Assembly: GCF_007860135.1 (NCBI RefSeq)
Contig: NZ_SJPV01000010.1
Location: forward strand, 267,510 to 331,509
Length of the DNA stretch: 64,000 nucleotides
DNA from: Novipirellula artificiosorum
GTDB lineage: Bacteria > Planctomycetota > Planctomycetia > Pirellulales > Pirellulaceae
Reading direction: 5' to 3'
The notes under the pieces are model-generated. The model saw only the letters and a list, made by a program, of their open reading frames with translations, had not been told where the DNA came from and did not search any database. Both the position numbers and the translations under genes were made by a program. Of this stretch, positions 17,974 to 26,832 are shown piece after piece (position 1 is the stretch's first letter; each line of letters starts with the position of its first letter).

Positions 17974-18852
17974 TTAGATGTACCAGCGCTGTGAGCTGGG
18001 TTTGCTTTCGCCCGATACCCGAGTGGCGTCGATGGGATGATGTTTCGTTTCCAAAATCGGCTTGGACGGTTGATGTTCGGACGTTTTGGTGCCCCTTTCG
18101 AGCTGACGTAGCCAGTGCGATTTCATCGTTCCAAGACTGTCAAATCCAACTCGCGGGAACATTCTCAAAACGCTATCGGCAACCCGCTGGTTTGACCTTG
18201 GTAGCGCCGGGCGGTTGGTCGTTCGTCGCATCAACATGTCGTGCATGGCGATGTTGAATAGCCAGCATGCCGTTTCCCGTTCCGGCAGAGGCTCCCAACC
18301 GCTGCATTCTTCGGCATAGGCGTTGGCGCGGTTGGTATCGATGGTGTAACGCGCAGCGGTGCTGCAACGAGGTATCATTCGGCCAAGCAATGCGTCGGTC
18401 CAACGCTCGACCCCCTTCCGTAATCGATTCAACCGGACGGCGTTGCGGACGGTGCTGCCGCGGCCAAATAGCATCAAATGATGGACCCTGGCGCGAACTT
18501 CAAGGTGGGACTGAAAGACGGTTTCGGTGATCGGCGCGACATCATCCCGACCGTTTTTTTCGTCGAGAGCTTTGCCGACGGCCGCAATGACCCGGCAAAG
18601 TGTTTCGCTTACGAGGATCTCCTCGAGAACCGTCATGTGCAGATTCCACCATTGACTCATCGTGATGCTGTCCCCAACTGACTCGGCACGGCGGTAACGC
18701 GCGATCACCTGATGCCAGAGTTCCAACCGGCTCCGAGTGCTGGTCCAATAGTGGGTGACCGAATCCGCCATTTCCTGGTCGTCGCCTAGCGAAATCGCAT
18801 CGGCGTGCTGGGAAACAAGGGCGGCCAAATCGGCAAGCAGGACGCAATGCAT
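17974..18852 (-). CDS. Hypothetical protein, mostly helical
   Basis: The frame extends to a TTG at 18897, but the first ATG is at 18852 and gives 292 residues. I do not recognise the family. The sequence is helix-rich with many Trp and Arg residues (WWNLHMTVLEEILVSETLCRVIAAVGKALDEK), has no signal peptide and ends in a polar tail (from about residue 250). Text such as YAEECSGWEPLPERETACWLFNIAMHDML suggests a planctomycete-restricted family. It converges on bpt and is followed upstream by a 400-bp gap that contains a foldback repeat. No function is assigned. Confidence 0.65.
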   Translation of the reverse strand: MHCVLLADLAALVSQHADAISLGDDQEMADSVTHYWTSTRSRLELWHQVIARYRRAESVGDSITMSQWWNLHMTVLEEILVSETLCRVIAAVGKALDEKNGRDDVAPITETVFQSHLEVRARVHHLMLFGRGSTVRNAVRLNRLRKGVERWTDALLGRMIPRCSTAARYTIDTNRANAYAEECSGWEPLPERETACWLFNIAMHDMLMRRTTNRPALPRSNQRVADSVLRMFPRVGFDSLGTMKSHWLRQLERGTKTSEHQPSKPILETKHHPIDATRVSGESKPSSQRWYI

Positions 18853-19137
18853 GAAACAGGTTCCAAAAGGGTGGAAAAGAGTAACGATTCCATCCAATGC
18901 ACTTGTCGTTCCTGCTTGGGAAGGATTTGGGACCTACCTTGCCGAAATAGACCTAAGTTGTTTATTGCCAAGGGCTTACCGACAGACATTGATCGCCAAG
19001 TAACGATTAAAACGCTGGGCGATGTTGAATTGCGGCAACATCATGTCGAACCGAGACAACACGACGGAATGTCCGCAAGCCTCCGTGAAGACCCTGTCTT
19101 TCACGAGTTTGCAGACGGAGCAAGAAAGAAGCCTTAG

Positions 19138-19253
19138 AACCTATCCGAAAAGGGGTCTGACCCTTTGTCGACCGACGTTTCGATTGCTCAAAAACTCGCT
19201 GTTTTCCAATCGAATCGCTACCGATACGCTCAGACCCCGTTTCGGACAGGTTC
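19138..19253. repeat. 116-bp foldback (MITE-like) element
   Basis: Terminal arms 19138-19161 and 19230-19253 are inverted repeats matching at 22 of 24 positions. An inner perfect 8-bp pair (TTCGATTG at 19180-19187, CAATCGAA at 19207-19214) makes the element fold almost end to end. TTA occurs directly outside both ends (19135-19137 and 19254-19256), compatible with a short target duplication. The right TTA is the stop codon of the adjacent minus-strand gene. It has no coding capacity and differs in sequence from the 297-bp element at 33312. Confidence 0.6.
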
Positions 19254-19457
19254 TTAACGCTGCTCGCGGTAAGTGCTCCAACTCAACCATACCATGATCG
19301 CTCCGATGACCACAAAGGTGATATCCATCAGCAAACTGGCAGAGCGCAGCGGAGCGATGTCCTGCATCCCGAGAAGTCCCATCGCAGCGTCAGCGAGAAA
19401 CAAAACCAGGATCAGGATCGACGCAACAAGGCTGATCAAGCAGAGAGCCTTGGGCAT
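19254..19457 (-). CDS. Small two-helix membrane protein
   Basis: This 67-residue protein has two hydrophobic helices (about 5-25 and 42-60) joined by a polar loop containing DIAPLRSAS, and ends in a basic tail. The ATG at 19457 is preceded by a GAGG ribosome site with suitable spacing. I do not recognise a named family, but codon use and a proper ribosome site support a real gene. Its stop codon touches the foldback element, which is therefore its immediate 3' flank and may end or stabilise the transcript. Confidence 0.6.
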   Translation of the reverse strand: MPKALCLISLVASILILVLFLADAAMGLLGMQDIAPLRSASLLMDITFVVIGAIMVWLSWSTYREQR

Positions 19458-19686
19458 CGAAAACCTCGCAATAGGAGACAGGGGGTGGTAATCAAAGTAG
19501 TAAAACTAGCGTGGGTGCCTCAGAGTATAGTTGCTCTTTGCCTAATCCCCCAGACCTGTGCCCCATAGCAAAATGGACGTTTTGCGAACAACAATGGGGG
19601 CTGTGCAGGTTAGAACGAGAATGAGGACGAAGTCCCACAGTCTATTTCGTTGTCCTCGTAAACGTACCCCATAGGTTGTTGAAAAA

Positions 19687-20892
19687 GTGAAAAATTGGCA
19701 AAGCGGCGTCGAAACGGCTCCTTGGACCTGGTGGCGGGGGCTGATGCCGGTAACCGACCCGTGGGCGTATTTTGACCATGCGGCCGTAGCACCCCTTAGC
19801 CAACCAGCAGCGTCCGCGATCGCGAAATTCGCCGAACAAGCGGCTCAGGTTGGCGACACGGTGTGGCCGCAGTGGGCCGCTCGGAACGAGCAACTACGGA
19901 AAAGCACGGCAAAAATGATCGGCTGTCTCGATCGTGAAGTCTGCTTGATCCCCAACACGTCAACCGGCATCAACTACGTCGCGGAGGGCTGGCCGTGGCA
20001 ACCCGGCGATAATGTGGTGATCCCTGAGGGAGAATTTCCAAGCAACTTGTTCCCTTGGATGAATCAGCGAGTCAAAGGCGTCGAACTGCGAGTCGTCCCA
20101 AGACGAATTTCCGACAACGGGCGGTCTCAGGAGGTCCATGTCAGCGACTTGATCGATGCGGTGGATGGTTCGACGCGCATGATCGCCGCCAGTTGGGTGG
20201 GATACGCTAGCGGTTTTCGGCTGGATGTTGCCGAATTAGTCGAACAAGCTCATCGGCGGGGGGTCCTCGTTTTCCTGGACGCGATTCAAGGTTTAGGGAT
20301 GTACCCGTTGGACCTTCAGCGCGTCCCGGTCGATTTTCTCGCCGCCGACGGCCACAAATGGCTACTCGGGCCCGAGGGCGCCGGGGTTGCGATGATCCGA
20401 ACGGAGCATTTAAGTAAATTGCGGCTTGGGAATATCGGCTGGGGGTCGGTCAAGAACGCACACAACTATACCGAACCCAAAATGGAACTGCGGAATGAAG
20501 CGGCGCGTTACGAATCGGGCTCAGCCAACATGGTCGGTTTGACGGGGCTGGCCGCCAGCATGGAGATCTTTCTGACGGTGGCAGAGCATCATGGCCCCGC
20601 TGCAATTGAACAACGGGTCGTTGGGCTGGCAGGCTTGTTAGATCGCCAATTGCGAGCGGCTGGCGCAACAACGACACTCGCAACATCCGAGGCAAACCGC
20701 AGCGGAATCGTCACCTTTTTTGTCGAAGGTGTCGATCCAGTACGGATTCGCGAACGTGGCCTTGAGCAGCACGTTGCGGTCAGTTGTCGAGGCGGCGGGG
20801 TACGCGCGAGCGTCCATGCCTACAACAACGAGGAAGACATCGAACGACTTGCCGCAGTGGTCAAGTCGTTCGGTTCTCTGCAGCGGTCTTGA
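19687..20892 (+). CDS. Class V aminotransferase (cysteine-desulfurase-like fold)
   Basis: The 401-residue PLP protein has the class V pattern: YFDHAAVAPL near the start, NTSTGINYVAEGW, the cofactor Asp/Gln region ASWVGYASGFRLDVAELVEQAHRRGVLVFLDAIQG, and the Schiff-base lysine K224 in AADGHKWLLGPEGAG. The C-terminal SCRGGGVRASVHAYNNEEDIERL is typical. The start is uncertain: a GTG at 19687 gives the full frame, while an ATG at 19744 begins immediately before the conserved text. It could be a desulfurase-like or kynureninase-like enzyme; the substrate is not deducible. It stands alone between a small membrane protein and a convergent epimerase. Confidence 0.85.
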   Translation: MKNWQSGVETAPWTWWRGLMPVTDPWAYFDHAAVAPLSQPAASAIAKFAEQAAQVGDTVWPQWAARNEQLRKSTAKMIGCLDREVCLIPNTSTGINYVAEGWPWQPGDNVVIPEGEFPSNLFPWMNQRVKGVELRVVPRRISDNGRSQEVHVSDLIDAVDGSTRMIAASWVGYASGFRLDVAELVEQAHRRGVLVFLDAIQGLGMYPLDLQRVPVDFLAADGHKWLLGPEGAGVAMIRTEHLSKLRLGNIGWGSVKNAHNYTEPKMELRNEAARYESGSANMVGLTGLAASMEIFLTVAEHHGPAAIEQRVVGLAGLLDRQLRAAGATTTLATSEANRSGIVTFFVEGVDPVRIRERGLEQHVAVSCRGGGVRASVHAYNNEEDIERLAAVVKSFGSLQRS

Positions 20893-20962
20893 GCGTGGGG
20901 CGCGGGAATTCAACCTGCCTCAACAAAACGCGTCCCCGGCTGCGGATCCCCCACCGAGTGCC

Positions 20963-21880
20963 CTAAGTCGCTGGGGTCGGCTCGTAGGGGATATCTTCGA
21001 TCAAGTCCATTGGTAGCGGTGCGACAGGAATGCCCGCGTCTTTCGAAATCGAATCAATGGCCTCTTGAGCCTGCTGAACGGTACTTTCGCGAGTCTGGCC
21101 TTTGTATCGCGACGAGGAGGCCGTCGGGCTCATCGGTCCGTTGTAACTAATCGATTGCAAGTGTTTGATCACTTCAACATGGTTCAACAGCCCTTCTTTG
21201 GCCGGCAACACGCGGTCGAGTGTCTTTGCCGTGGACGCTTCGGCATCCGAGGCAACCGAGCCGAGTCGCAATCCTACGATCTTGTCGGCGGGAATTTCCG
21301 TCAACTGGTCCATTGATCCCGATCCAACGACCCAATCGAATGTATCGATGATGAAGCCCACGTTTGCCGCCGGAATGCTGGTGACCAGAGCCTTGAAGCC
21401 TTCGACATCGCGGACAAAAGGAAACTGCTTGCCCTCTTCAAGCTCTTTTCCTGCCGCGAACGTAACGCCAAGCTTAATTTCACGGGGCACGAGCACTTCG
21501 GCAACTTGATTTAAGCGAGCTCGCTGGATCTCGAAATACTCGTGGTAGGGCAGGCGATCAGTTGCTGCCGGCAACTTCACGTACGCTCGTTGGGTCCCAA
21601 GTTCCTTGGCAATATCGGCCATCGGATGCAGCGTAGCCACTTGAGTCGTGAATGCCTCGTCGTCCGCATCCAAGTTGATTCCCAGGTCAAAACCACCAAT
21701 TTTGATTTCAGCAGCACGCAAATACTTCGTCGCATCCTCCAAACTCGTTCGCTGTGAACGGCGAAGCATGTCAGCCATATCGACGTCCATGCCTCGGAAG
21801 CCGTAGGTCAATGCCAATTCGATCAGCTCGCTTTGGCGGCCGTTGATACCGAGCAGCCATGGAGAAAAATTCTTGAACAT
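20963..21880 (-). CDS. Sugar phosphate isomerase/epimerase (TIM barrel, AP endonuclease 2 family)
   Basis: The 305-residue protein matches the xylose-isomerase-like TIM barrel family by its rhythm: LALTYGFRGMDVDMADML at the first strands, KIGGFDLGINLDADDE, AYVKLPAATDRLPYHEYF, and VGFIIDTFDWVVGSGSMDQL near the metal-binding region. These enzymes isomerise or epimerise sugars or polyols with a divalent metal in the cytoplasm. The planctomycete family is large and poorly characterised. No signal peptide is seen. The gene is monocistronic with an ATG at 21880; its upstream 315-bp gap shows nothing else I can name. Confidence 0.75.
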   Translation of the reverse strand: MFKNFSPWLLGINGRQSELIELALTYGFRGMDVDMADMLRRSQRTSLEDATKYLRAAEIKIGGFDLGINLDADDEAFTTQVATLHPMADIAKELGTQRAYVKLPAATDRLPYHEYFEIQRARLNQVAEVLVPREIKLGVTFAAGKELEEGKQFPFVRDVEGFKALVTSIPAANVGFIIDTFDWVVGSGSMDQLTEIPADKIVGLRLGSVASDAEASTAKTLDRVLPAKEGLLNHVEVIKHLQSISYNGPMSPTASSSRYKGQTRESTVQQAQEAIDSISKDAGIPVAPLPMDLIEDIPYEPTPAT

Positions 21881-22195
21881 TCAGTCTTCCTGCGTTTTTT
21901 GACGTTTCTTAATTGTTTCGTTGCCTGCCCGACTGGAGCACTGGGCTCGCCAAATGGGGCATCCCGCAAGCTCGCCGCAGCACTTTGCGGCCCAAGAGTA
22001 TCGCAGAATGACCCGGTTTGAGCCAAGGGGCTTAATCCGAGTTTCTGCCGTCTCGAGAAATGTGAGGGCATTGTCGAAACGCTCCCCGACGATTGTTGCT
22101 ACACTTAAGCGACTCCGATCGGAGCGACTGTTCGTGCCACCCCCGCCAGGCGCCTTTTCAAACCAGAAATTCTCAGCGGCTGATCAAATCGATCC

Positions 22196-23008
22196 ATGAC
22201 TCATCCGTCTCAACCGAATCATCATGCCGAGGTGGTCTTTTTGGGGACGGGAACCAGTGTAGGGGTGCCGGTGTTGGGGTGCGACTGTGACGTCTGTCAG
22301 AGCGTGAACCCTCGGAACCATCGGATGCGGTGTGCCATCGTGTTGAGGCGAGGCGCCGAGAGGCTGCTGGTTGACACGCCGCCCGATTTGCGGACCCAGC
22401 TGCTTCGTGAGCGGATTCCGTTGATACACGCCGTATTGTTCACCCACGAGCACGCTGACCATCTGTTCGGGCTCGACGACCTGCGGTTGTTTCCCTTTCG
22501 GCTGGGGCATCCCGTCCCGCTGTACTGCCAACGGAGAGTGGAGGAGCGGATCCGAAAATCGTTTGATTACGCCTTCGTCGAACGGAAAGCGACACACGCG
22601 GGATCGGTGCCACAGTTGACGTTTTCGAGAATCGACGACGATCCATTTGAGGTGTTAGGGATTCCTGTGACACCGATTCCGATGAAACATGGGCCGAACT
22701 TTGATGTTCTTGGTTTTCGTTTCGGTGATTTCGCCTACTGTACTGATACCAACCATATTCCTCCTTCGTCACTCGAGCGACTTCGCGGCGTGAAGACGCT
22801 GGTCTTGGGAGCCCTGCGGAAAACGCCTCATCCGACGCACTTCAATCTCGAACAAGCGATTGAGGTTGCCCACTCGGTCGGAGCTCAGCAGACATTCCTT
22901 ACCCATCTGTCGCATGATTTGGAATATGAGGAAACATCGAAGGAACTGCCAACGGGAGTGGCGTTGGCGTACGATGGATTGCGAGTCGTGGCACTTCTCG
23001 ACTGCTAA
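22196..23008 (+). CDS. MBL-fold metallo-hydrolase (PhnP-like)
   Basis: The 270-residue cytoplasmic protein has the metallo-beta-lactamase motif THEHADH with H84, H86, D88 and H89, the N-terminal strand text VVFLGTGTSVGVPVLGCDCDVC and a late LTHLSHDLEYE. The GTGTSxGVPxxGCxCxVC beginning is typical of the PhnP/RNase Z-like phosphodiesterase branch that hydrolyses cyclic phosphates. There are no phn genes nearby, so a phosphonate role is not supported. A CHAD-domain gene and guanine deaminase follow on the same strand after about 100 bp. Confidence 0.88.
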   Translation: MTHPSQPNHHAEVVFLGTGTSVGVPVLGCDCDVCQSVNPRNHRMRCAIVLRRGAERLLVDTPPDLRTQLLRERIPLIHAVLFTHEHADHLFGLDDLRLFPFRLGHPVPLYCQRRVEERIRKSFDYAFVERKATHAGSVPQLTFSRIDDDPFEVLGIPVTPIPMKHGPNFDVLGFRFGDFAYCTDTNHIPPSSLERLRGVKTLVLGALRKTPHPTHFNLEQAIEVAHSVGAQQTFLTHLSHDLEYEETSKELPTGVALAYDGLRVVALLDC

Positions 23009-23109
23009 AGCCTACCCGGTTTTCTTTTGCATTCTTGAGACCGTTTAGCGACAATCAGACGTTCTCCCCTGGTTGTTCCTAAGTACGCCATTGCACAAAG
23101 CTATCCTCC

Positions 23110-24009
23110 ATGCCCTTTCGATTCCGATGCAACGAATCGGTAACCAAGAACGTTCGACGAATTGCAACCGAGCAGATCAAGGGTGCGATCGCTGATCTGT
23201 CAGACCCTGCCTCGGATCGTGTCGAGGCGATTCATCAAGCTCGTAAACGTTGTAAGCAGATACGAGGATTGATTCGCCTGGTTCGCCCCTCGATGCGGGA
23301 TGTCTACGACCTTGAGAACGCTCATTTTCGTGATGCTTCGAGAAAGCTATCTGGATTGAGAGACGCCGATGCAATGCTCGAAGCGTGGCATGCTTTCCGC
23401 GAATACGGAGGGAGTGAAATGAACGCGTCGGTCACTGATTCGGTAACCGACAACTTGACGAAGTATCGCGAAACCGTAGCGGAGGAAGGATTCGATCTCG
23501 ACCCTCGAATCGATGCATTTGTGTTTGAGATGCGTGTTGCTCTCGAACGTGTTCCTCACTGGAAGCTTCAGAAGAAAGGGGCAAAAGCGATTCAAGCGGG
23601 CTTCTACAACACGTACCATCGCGGTGAGTTGGCGATGACGGCCGCATGCAAACTGCGGACCGATGAAAACTTTCACGAATGGCGGAAACGAGTCAAGTAT
23701 CACGGGTACCATCTTCGTCTGTTGCGAGACCTTCACGAAAAGAAGTTTAGGAAACGGGCCATGCGCTTGAAGGAGTTGTCTGATTTACTCGGCGATGATC
23801 ACGACCTCGCTGTACTGCGAAAGCTGCTTATGGAACATCCCGATTGGACCGGCAGCCCCTCTGGATTGTTTGAAGCCATTCACGCGATCGATCATCGGCG
23901 GTTCGGGATGCAGCATGACGCCATTTGGTTGGGAGTCGATTGCTACACGTATCTCGCCAAGCCGTATCGAGATTCCGTAGCAAAACGATTGGCTGCGTGG
24001 CTGCAATAG
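23110..24009 (+). CDS. CHAD domain protein
   Basis: The 299-residue helical protein has two CHAD half-repeats with the conserved basic and histidine residues, such as IHQARKRCKQIRGLIRLVRP near residue 40 and FHEWRKRVKYHGYHLRLLRDL near residue 200. CHAD domains bind polyphosphate and are often found with polyphosphate granules or CYTH enzymes; no CYTH or ppk gene is visible here. The stop codon overlaps the ribosome site of guaD, so the two genes are probably cotranscribed. No membrane segment is present. Confidence 0.88.
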   Translation: MPFRFRCNESVTKNVRRIATEQIKGAIADLSDPASDRVEAIHQARKRCKQIRGLIRLVRPSMRDVYDLENAHFRDASRKLSGLRDADAMLEAWHAFREYGGSEMNASVTDSVTDNLTKYRETVAEEGFDLDPRIDAFVFEMRVALERVPHWKLQKKGAKAIQAGFYNTYHRGELAMTAACKLRTDENFHEWRKRVKYHGYHLRLLRDLHEKKFRKRAMRLKELSDLLGDDHDLAVLRKLLMEHPDWTGSPSGLFEAIHAIDHRRFGMQHDAIWLGVDCYTYLAKPYRDSVAKRLAAWLQ

Positions 24010-24024
24010 GAGGTTAGCTCAAGA

Positions 24025-25278
24025 ATGACAATCCTCGCTGGTCAGTTGCTGTTGGCGGATGATCGCCGTCGAACGGTCGTGCTCGAAAGCGGCTTCGTTC
24101 GGCTCCAACACGGCCGAATCGCAGAAGTGGTTACGGGTGTCGTGCCGTCAACAGCTGACATCTCGAATCGCCATGCGATTATCTGTCCTGGGTTTATCGA
24201 TGCACACCTGCACCTCCCCCAATTTTCGATGATTGGCGCACATGGCATGAATCTGCTCGATTGGCTAGATCGTGTCACCTTTCCGTCCGAGCAGAAATGG
24301 GAAGACCCGCGGTTTGCAAGGCAGATGACCCGCTCAGCACTGAGTCAATGTTTGTCGGTTGGCACGACCAGTTTCTGTGCTTACGCATCGGTCCACCACC
24401 TATCCACGATCGAATCGCTACGTGTCGCTGACGAAATGGGATTTCGTGGCGTGATCGGCCAGGTGCTTATGGACCAGAATGCTCCGGCGACCTTGTGTCG
24501 TGAGCCCAACCAACTGCTTGATGAAGCTTCGCGAACACTTGAACGGTTCCCACCATCGGCATCGATGGCTGCAGCGGTCACTCCGCGATTTGCAATCAGT
24601 TGCTCGCGCGAGCTATTGGCCGGAGCGGGGGCACTTGCCAATGGCGTCGGCGCAATCGTGCAGACCCACTTGGCCGAAACGAAAGACGAATGTGCTCAGG
24701 TTTCGCGGCTGTTTGATGGGCAGCGTTATGTTGACGTCTATCGCGACACCAATCTATTGACACCTCGAACGGTCCTAGGTCATGGCATCCATCTTGATGA
24801 CAACGATTGTCGGGTGCTCGCCGAGCATCAGTCACGCGTCGCTCATTGTCCAGTTGCAAACACGTTTCTTGGCTCGGGCACGATGAATCGTCATCGATTG
24901 GTTCAGCAGGGCGTCGACGTGATCTTGGGAAGTGACATCGGAGCGGGCTACGAAACGAGCATGGCGAGGGTTGCCCGGTCGATGATTGAAGCGGCCTCGG
25001 TCATCGGCAAGGGGGTGCCAACCGCAGCGCAGGCTTTGTACGACATCACTGCCGGGGCGGCCGATGCCCTCGAGTGGGACGATGTTGGACGAATCCGCGA
25101 AGACGGTCGTGCCGATTTGTTTGTGATCGAACCCAACATGCCATTGGATCCCTTTGTTGAGCCCCATGCAACAATCAACGCCAACCCGCTTGTCGATCCA
25201 CTCTCAAAGCTCTTGTTTTCATGGGACGATCGCTGGATCAAGCGAACGTACCTAGCTGGCAAGCAGGTTTACCCCTGA
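24025..25278 (+). CDS. guaD: Guanine deaminase
   Basis: The 417-residue amidohydrolase has the metal motif IDAHLHLPQ, the guanine-deaminase signature LLDWLDRVTFPSEQKW, QTHLAETKDE, LGHGIHLDDND and the late GSDIGAGYETSM. It converts guanine to xanthine and ammonia with zinc in the cytoplasm, letting the cell use purines as nitrogen source. The length is normal for the family. A strong AGGAGG site, which shares bases with the CHAD stop codon, precedes the ATG at 24025 by about 10 bp. A hairpin terminator lies just downstream at 25287. Confidence 0.9.
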   Translation: MTILAGQLLLADDRRRTVVLESGFVRLQHGRIAEVVTGVVPSTADISNRHAIICPGFIDAHLHLPQFSMIGAHGMNLLDWLDRVTFPSEQKWEDPRFARQMTRSALSQCLSVGTTSFCAYASVHHLSTIESLRVADEMGFRGVIGQVLMDQNAPATLCREPNQLLDEASRTLERFPPSASMAAAVTPRFAISCSRELLAGAGALANGVGAIVQTHLAETKDECAQVSRLFDGQRYVDVYRDTNLLTPRTVLGHGIHLDDNDCRVLAEHQSRVAHCPVANTFLGSGTMNRHRLVQQGVDVILGSDIGAGYETSMARVARSMIEAASVIGKGVPTAAQALYDITAGAADALEWDDVGRIREDGRADLFVIEPNMPLDPFVEPHATINANPLVDPLSKLLFSWDDRWIKRTYLAGKQVYP

Positions 25279-25286
25279 AAACGAAA

Positions 25287-25320
25287 AACCGCACTGCGGC
25301 CTTGTGGTCACAGTGCGGTT
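25287..25320. terminator. Probable bidirectional intrinsic terminator
   Basis: A perfect 10-bp stem (AACCGCACTG, 25287-25296, with CAGTGCGGTT, 25311-25320) closes a 14-base loop in the gap between guaD and the convergent polysaccharide export gene. On the minus strand it is followed by a run rich in T (TTTTCGTTTTC), as expected for an intrinsic terminator of that gene. The plus-strand side is weaker. Confidence 0.7.
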
Positions 25321-25352
25321 CCACTTTCTGTAGGACGTTTGATTCGACGGGA

Positions 25353-26708
25353 CTAGTTGCTTCGAATCAGTTCGGTCAATCCGTAGGTGAAGAAGGTTGC
25401 AATACCGAAGTTCAACAATTCCTCTTCACAGCGGTACTGCAGCAGGATCGTGTCCCCGGCCATGATCAGCGGTCGGCTCTTCGGATCGTTGATTGCCTTG
25501 GTCAGGTCCACCTCGATTGCTACCTGTCCGTTGCAGCGAGTTTTGCGAAGGATGTACACGCGTCCTGGTGGGATTGCTGACGATCCGCGACCGAGGATGC
25601 CTCCGGCACCGCCACTGTTCGTCGTGGACCCCACGCCCTGACCCGCAATCGCCATAGCTCCGAGCACGTCAAGGTCATAGTCACGAGGCAGAGGGAATTC
25701 ACCACCGGGCAGCAAGCCACCGGTATAGAAGACTTCAGTTTCGCGAGATTCAATGTAGACGATGTCTCCGTCTTGCAAAGTGACCTGATCCGGAGTGATG
25801 TTCGGAATGATACCCGGTTTGAGTCGCAGAGGAATTCGCAAAATCGTAGGATCATCTGGAAGTTCCGGAGGGCAAGCACAAGGGTCGAGCATCGCGGCAC
25901 GCTGCTGAGCGTAGAACTGCTGCATGAACTGTGAACGCTTGCGTTGGTCCGCTTCGCTGGCCCTCAGCACTTTCACTTCGTTCTTGGCGTTCAAACCAGG
26001 AAGCCCACCGGTTTCGACGAGAGCATGCAGCACATCGTTTTGATACGCCGGCAACTGGATCATCGCACCACTGGCACTCTTGTCGCTGGTACCGCGAATG
26101 TAATCCGCTGCGATGTTCTGGGTAAGCAAATTCCCACCATCCTCACGAACGACGATCACGTCGTAGGTTCGCTCTTTGATGATCGTGACGATCGGGCGAG
26201 CCTTTTCTGGACGTAAGATTTCTTCTTCAATGTAGGCGTCGCGAATCGCTTCGCGGATCTGCTCAAGTGTCAAGCCTTCAACGTCCAGCGGTTCGATCAG
26301 CGGCAGGGCTAACGTTCCATCATCTTGCACCGCGATCGGGTATCCAATCGAAGGTGGAAGTGTGCTGTCGGCATCCGGGAAATTCACGGGCGGTGGTTCT
26401 GGCGGGGCATTCGGTGGATTGAATGGCAACACGCCTTCGATGTAAACACCGAGGATATCGCCGCCCGAGATTTGATAGTCGCGTGGCGGTTCGAGTGAAA
26501 GTAGCGAAATGTCGACTGGGACCAAATCATTCTTTGGCTCGGCAAAGAACGTATTGGGCAATCGGTTCGCAGGTACACCATTGATCGGTTGCGTCAAAGC
26601 AGTGCAACCTGTCATCGCGGTGGAAAGAAGACCGGCAGCGACTACGGTCGTGAAGGACCGAAGCACGCGTGACGCCCGTTTTCCGGCTGGCAAAGATTTC
26701 CTGTTCAT
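25353..26708 (-). CDS. Wza-type polysaccharide export outer-membrane lipoprotein
   Basis: The 451-residue protein has a lipoprotein-like signal ending near C35 (TAMTGC), then a polysaccharide biosynthesis/export domain (YQISGGDILGVYIEGVLPF, then GYPIAVQDDGTLALPLIEPLDVEGLTLEQIREAI) and SLBB-like beta-grasp repeats (GGLPGLNAKNEVKVLR, LQDGDIVYIESRETEVFYTGG). Wza proteins form the outer-membrane channel for capsule or exopolysaccharide. No Wzc kinase or Wzx/Wzy genes are adjacent, which is common for scattered planctomycete loci. Pro-rich inserts near residue 105 (NAPPEPPP) are unusual. A lipoprotein gene lies 124 bp upstream on the same strand, and a terminator follows. Confidence 0.88.
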   Translation of the reverse strand: MNRKSLPAGKRASRVLRSFTTVVAAGLLSTAMTGCTALTQPINGVPANRLPNTFFAEPKNDLVPVDISLLSLEPPRDYQISGGDILGVYIEGVLPFNPPNAPPEPPPVNFPDADSTLPPSIGYPIAVQDDGTLALPLIEPLDVEGLTLEQIREAIRDAYIEEEILRPEKARPIVTIIKERTYDVIVVREDGGNLLTQNIAADYIRGTSDKSASGAMIQLPAYQNDVLHALVETGGLPGLNAKNEVKVLRASEADQRKRSQFMQQFYAQQRAAMLDPCACPPELPDDPTILRIPLRLKPGIIPNITPDQVTLQDGDIVYIESRETEVFYTGGLLPGGEFPLPRDYDLDVLGAMAIAGQGVGSTTNSGGAGGILGRGSSAIPPGRVYILRKTRCNGQVAIEVDLTKAINDPKSRPLIMAGDTILLQYRCEEELLNFGIATFFTYGLTELIRSN

Positions 26709-26832
26709 CCCTGAACTCTCTAACTAAGGACAATGCGTATGCGTAATTGGGGCGCTGTTGGGCGTCGCCAGATGACTTACAAAGTCGTCGCGAGGCACCT
26801 TGCATCGCGACCATCGTTTCGAATCAGCGAGA

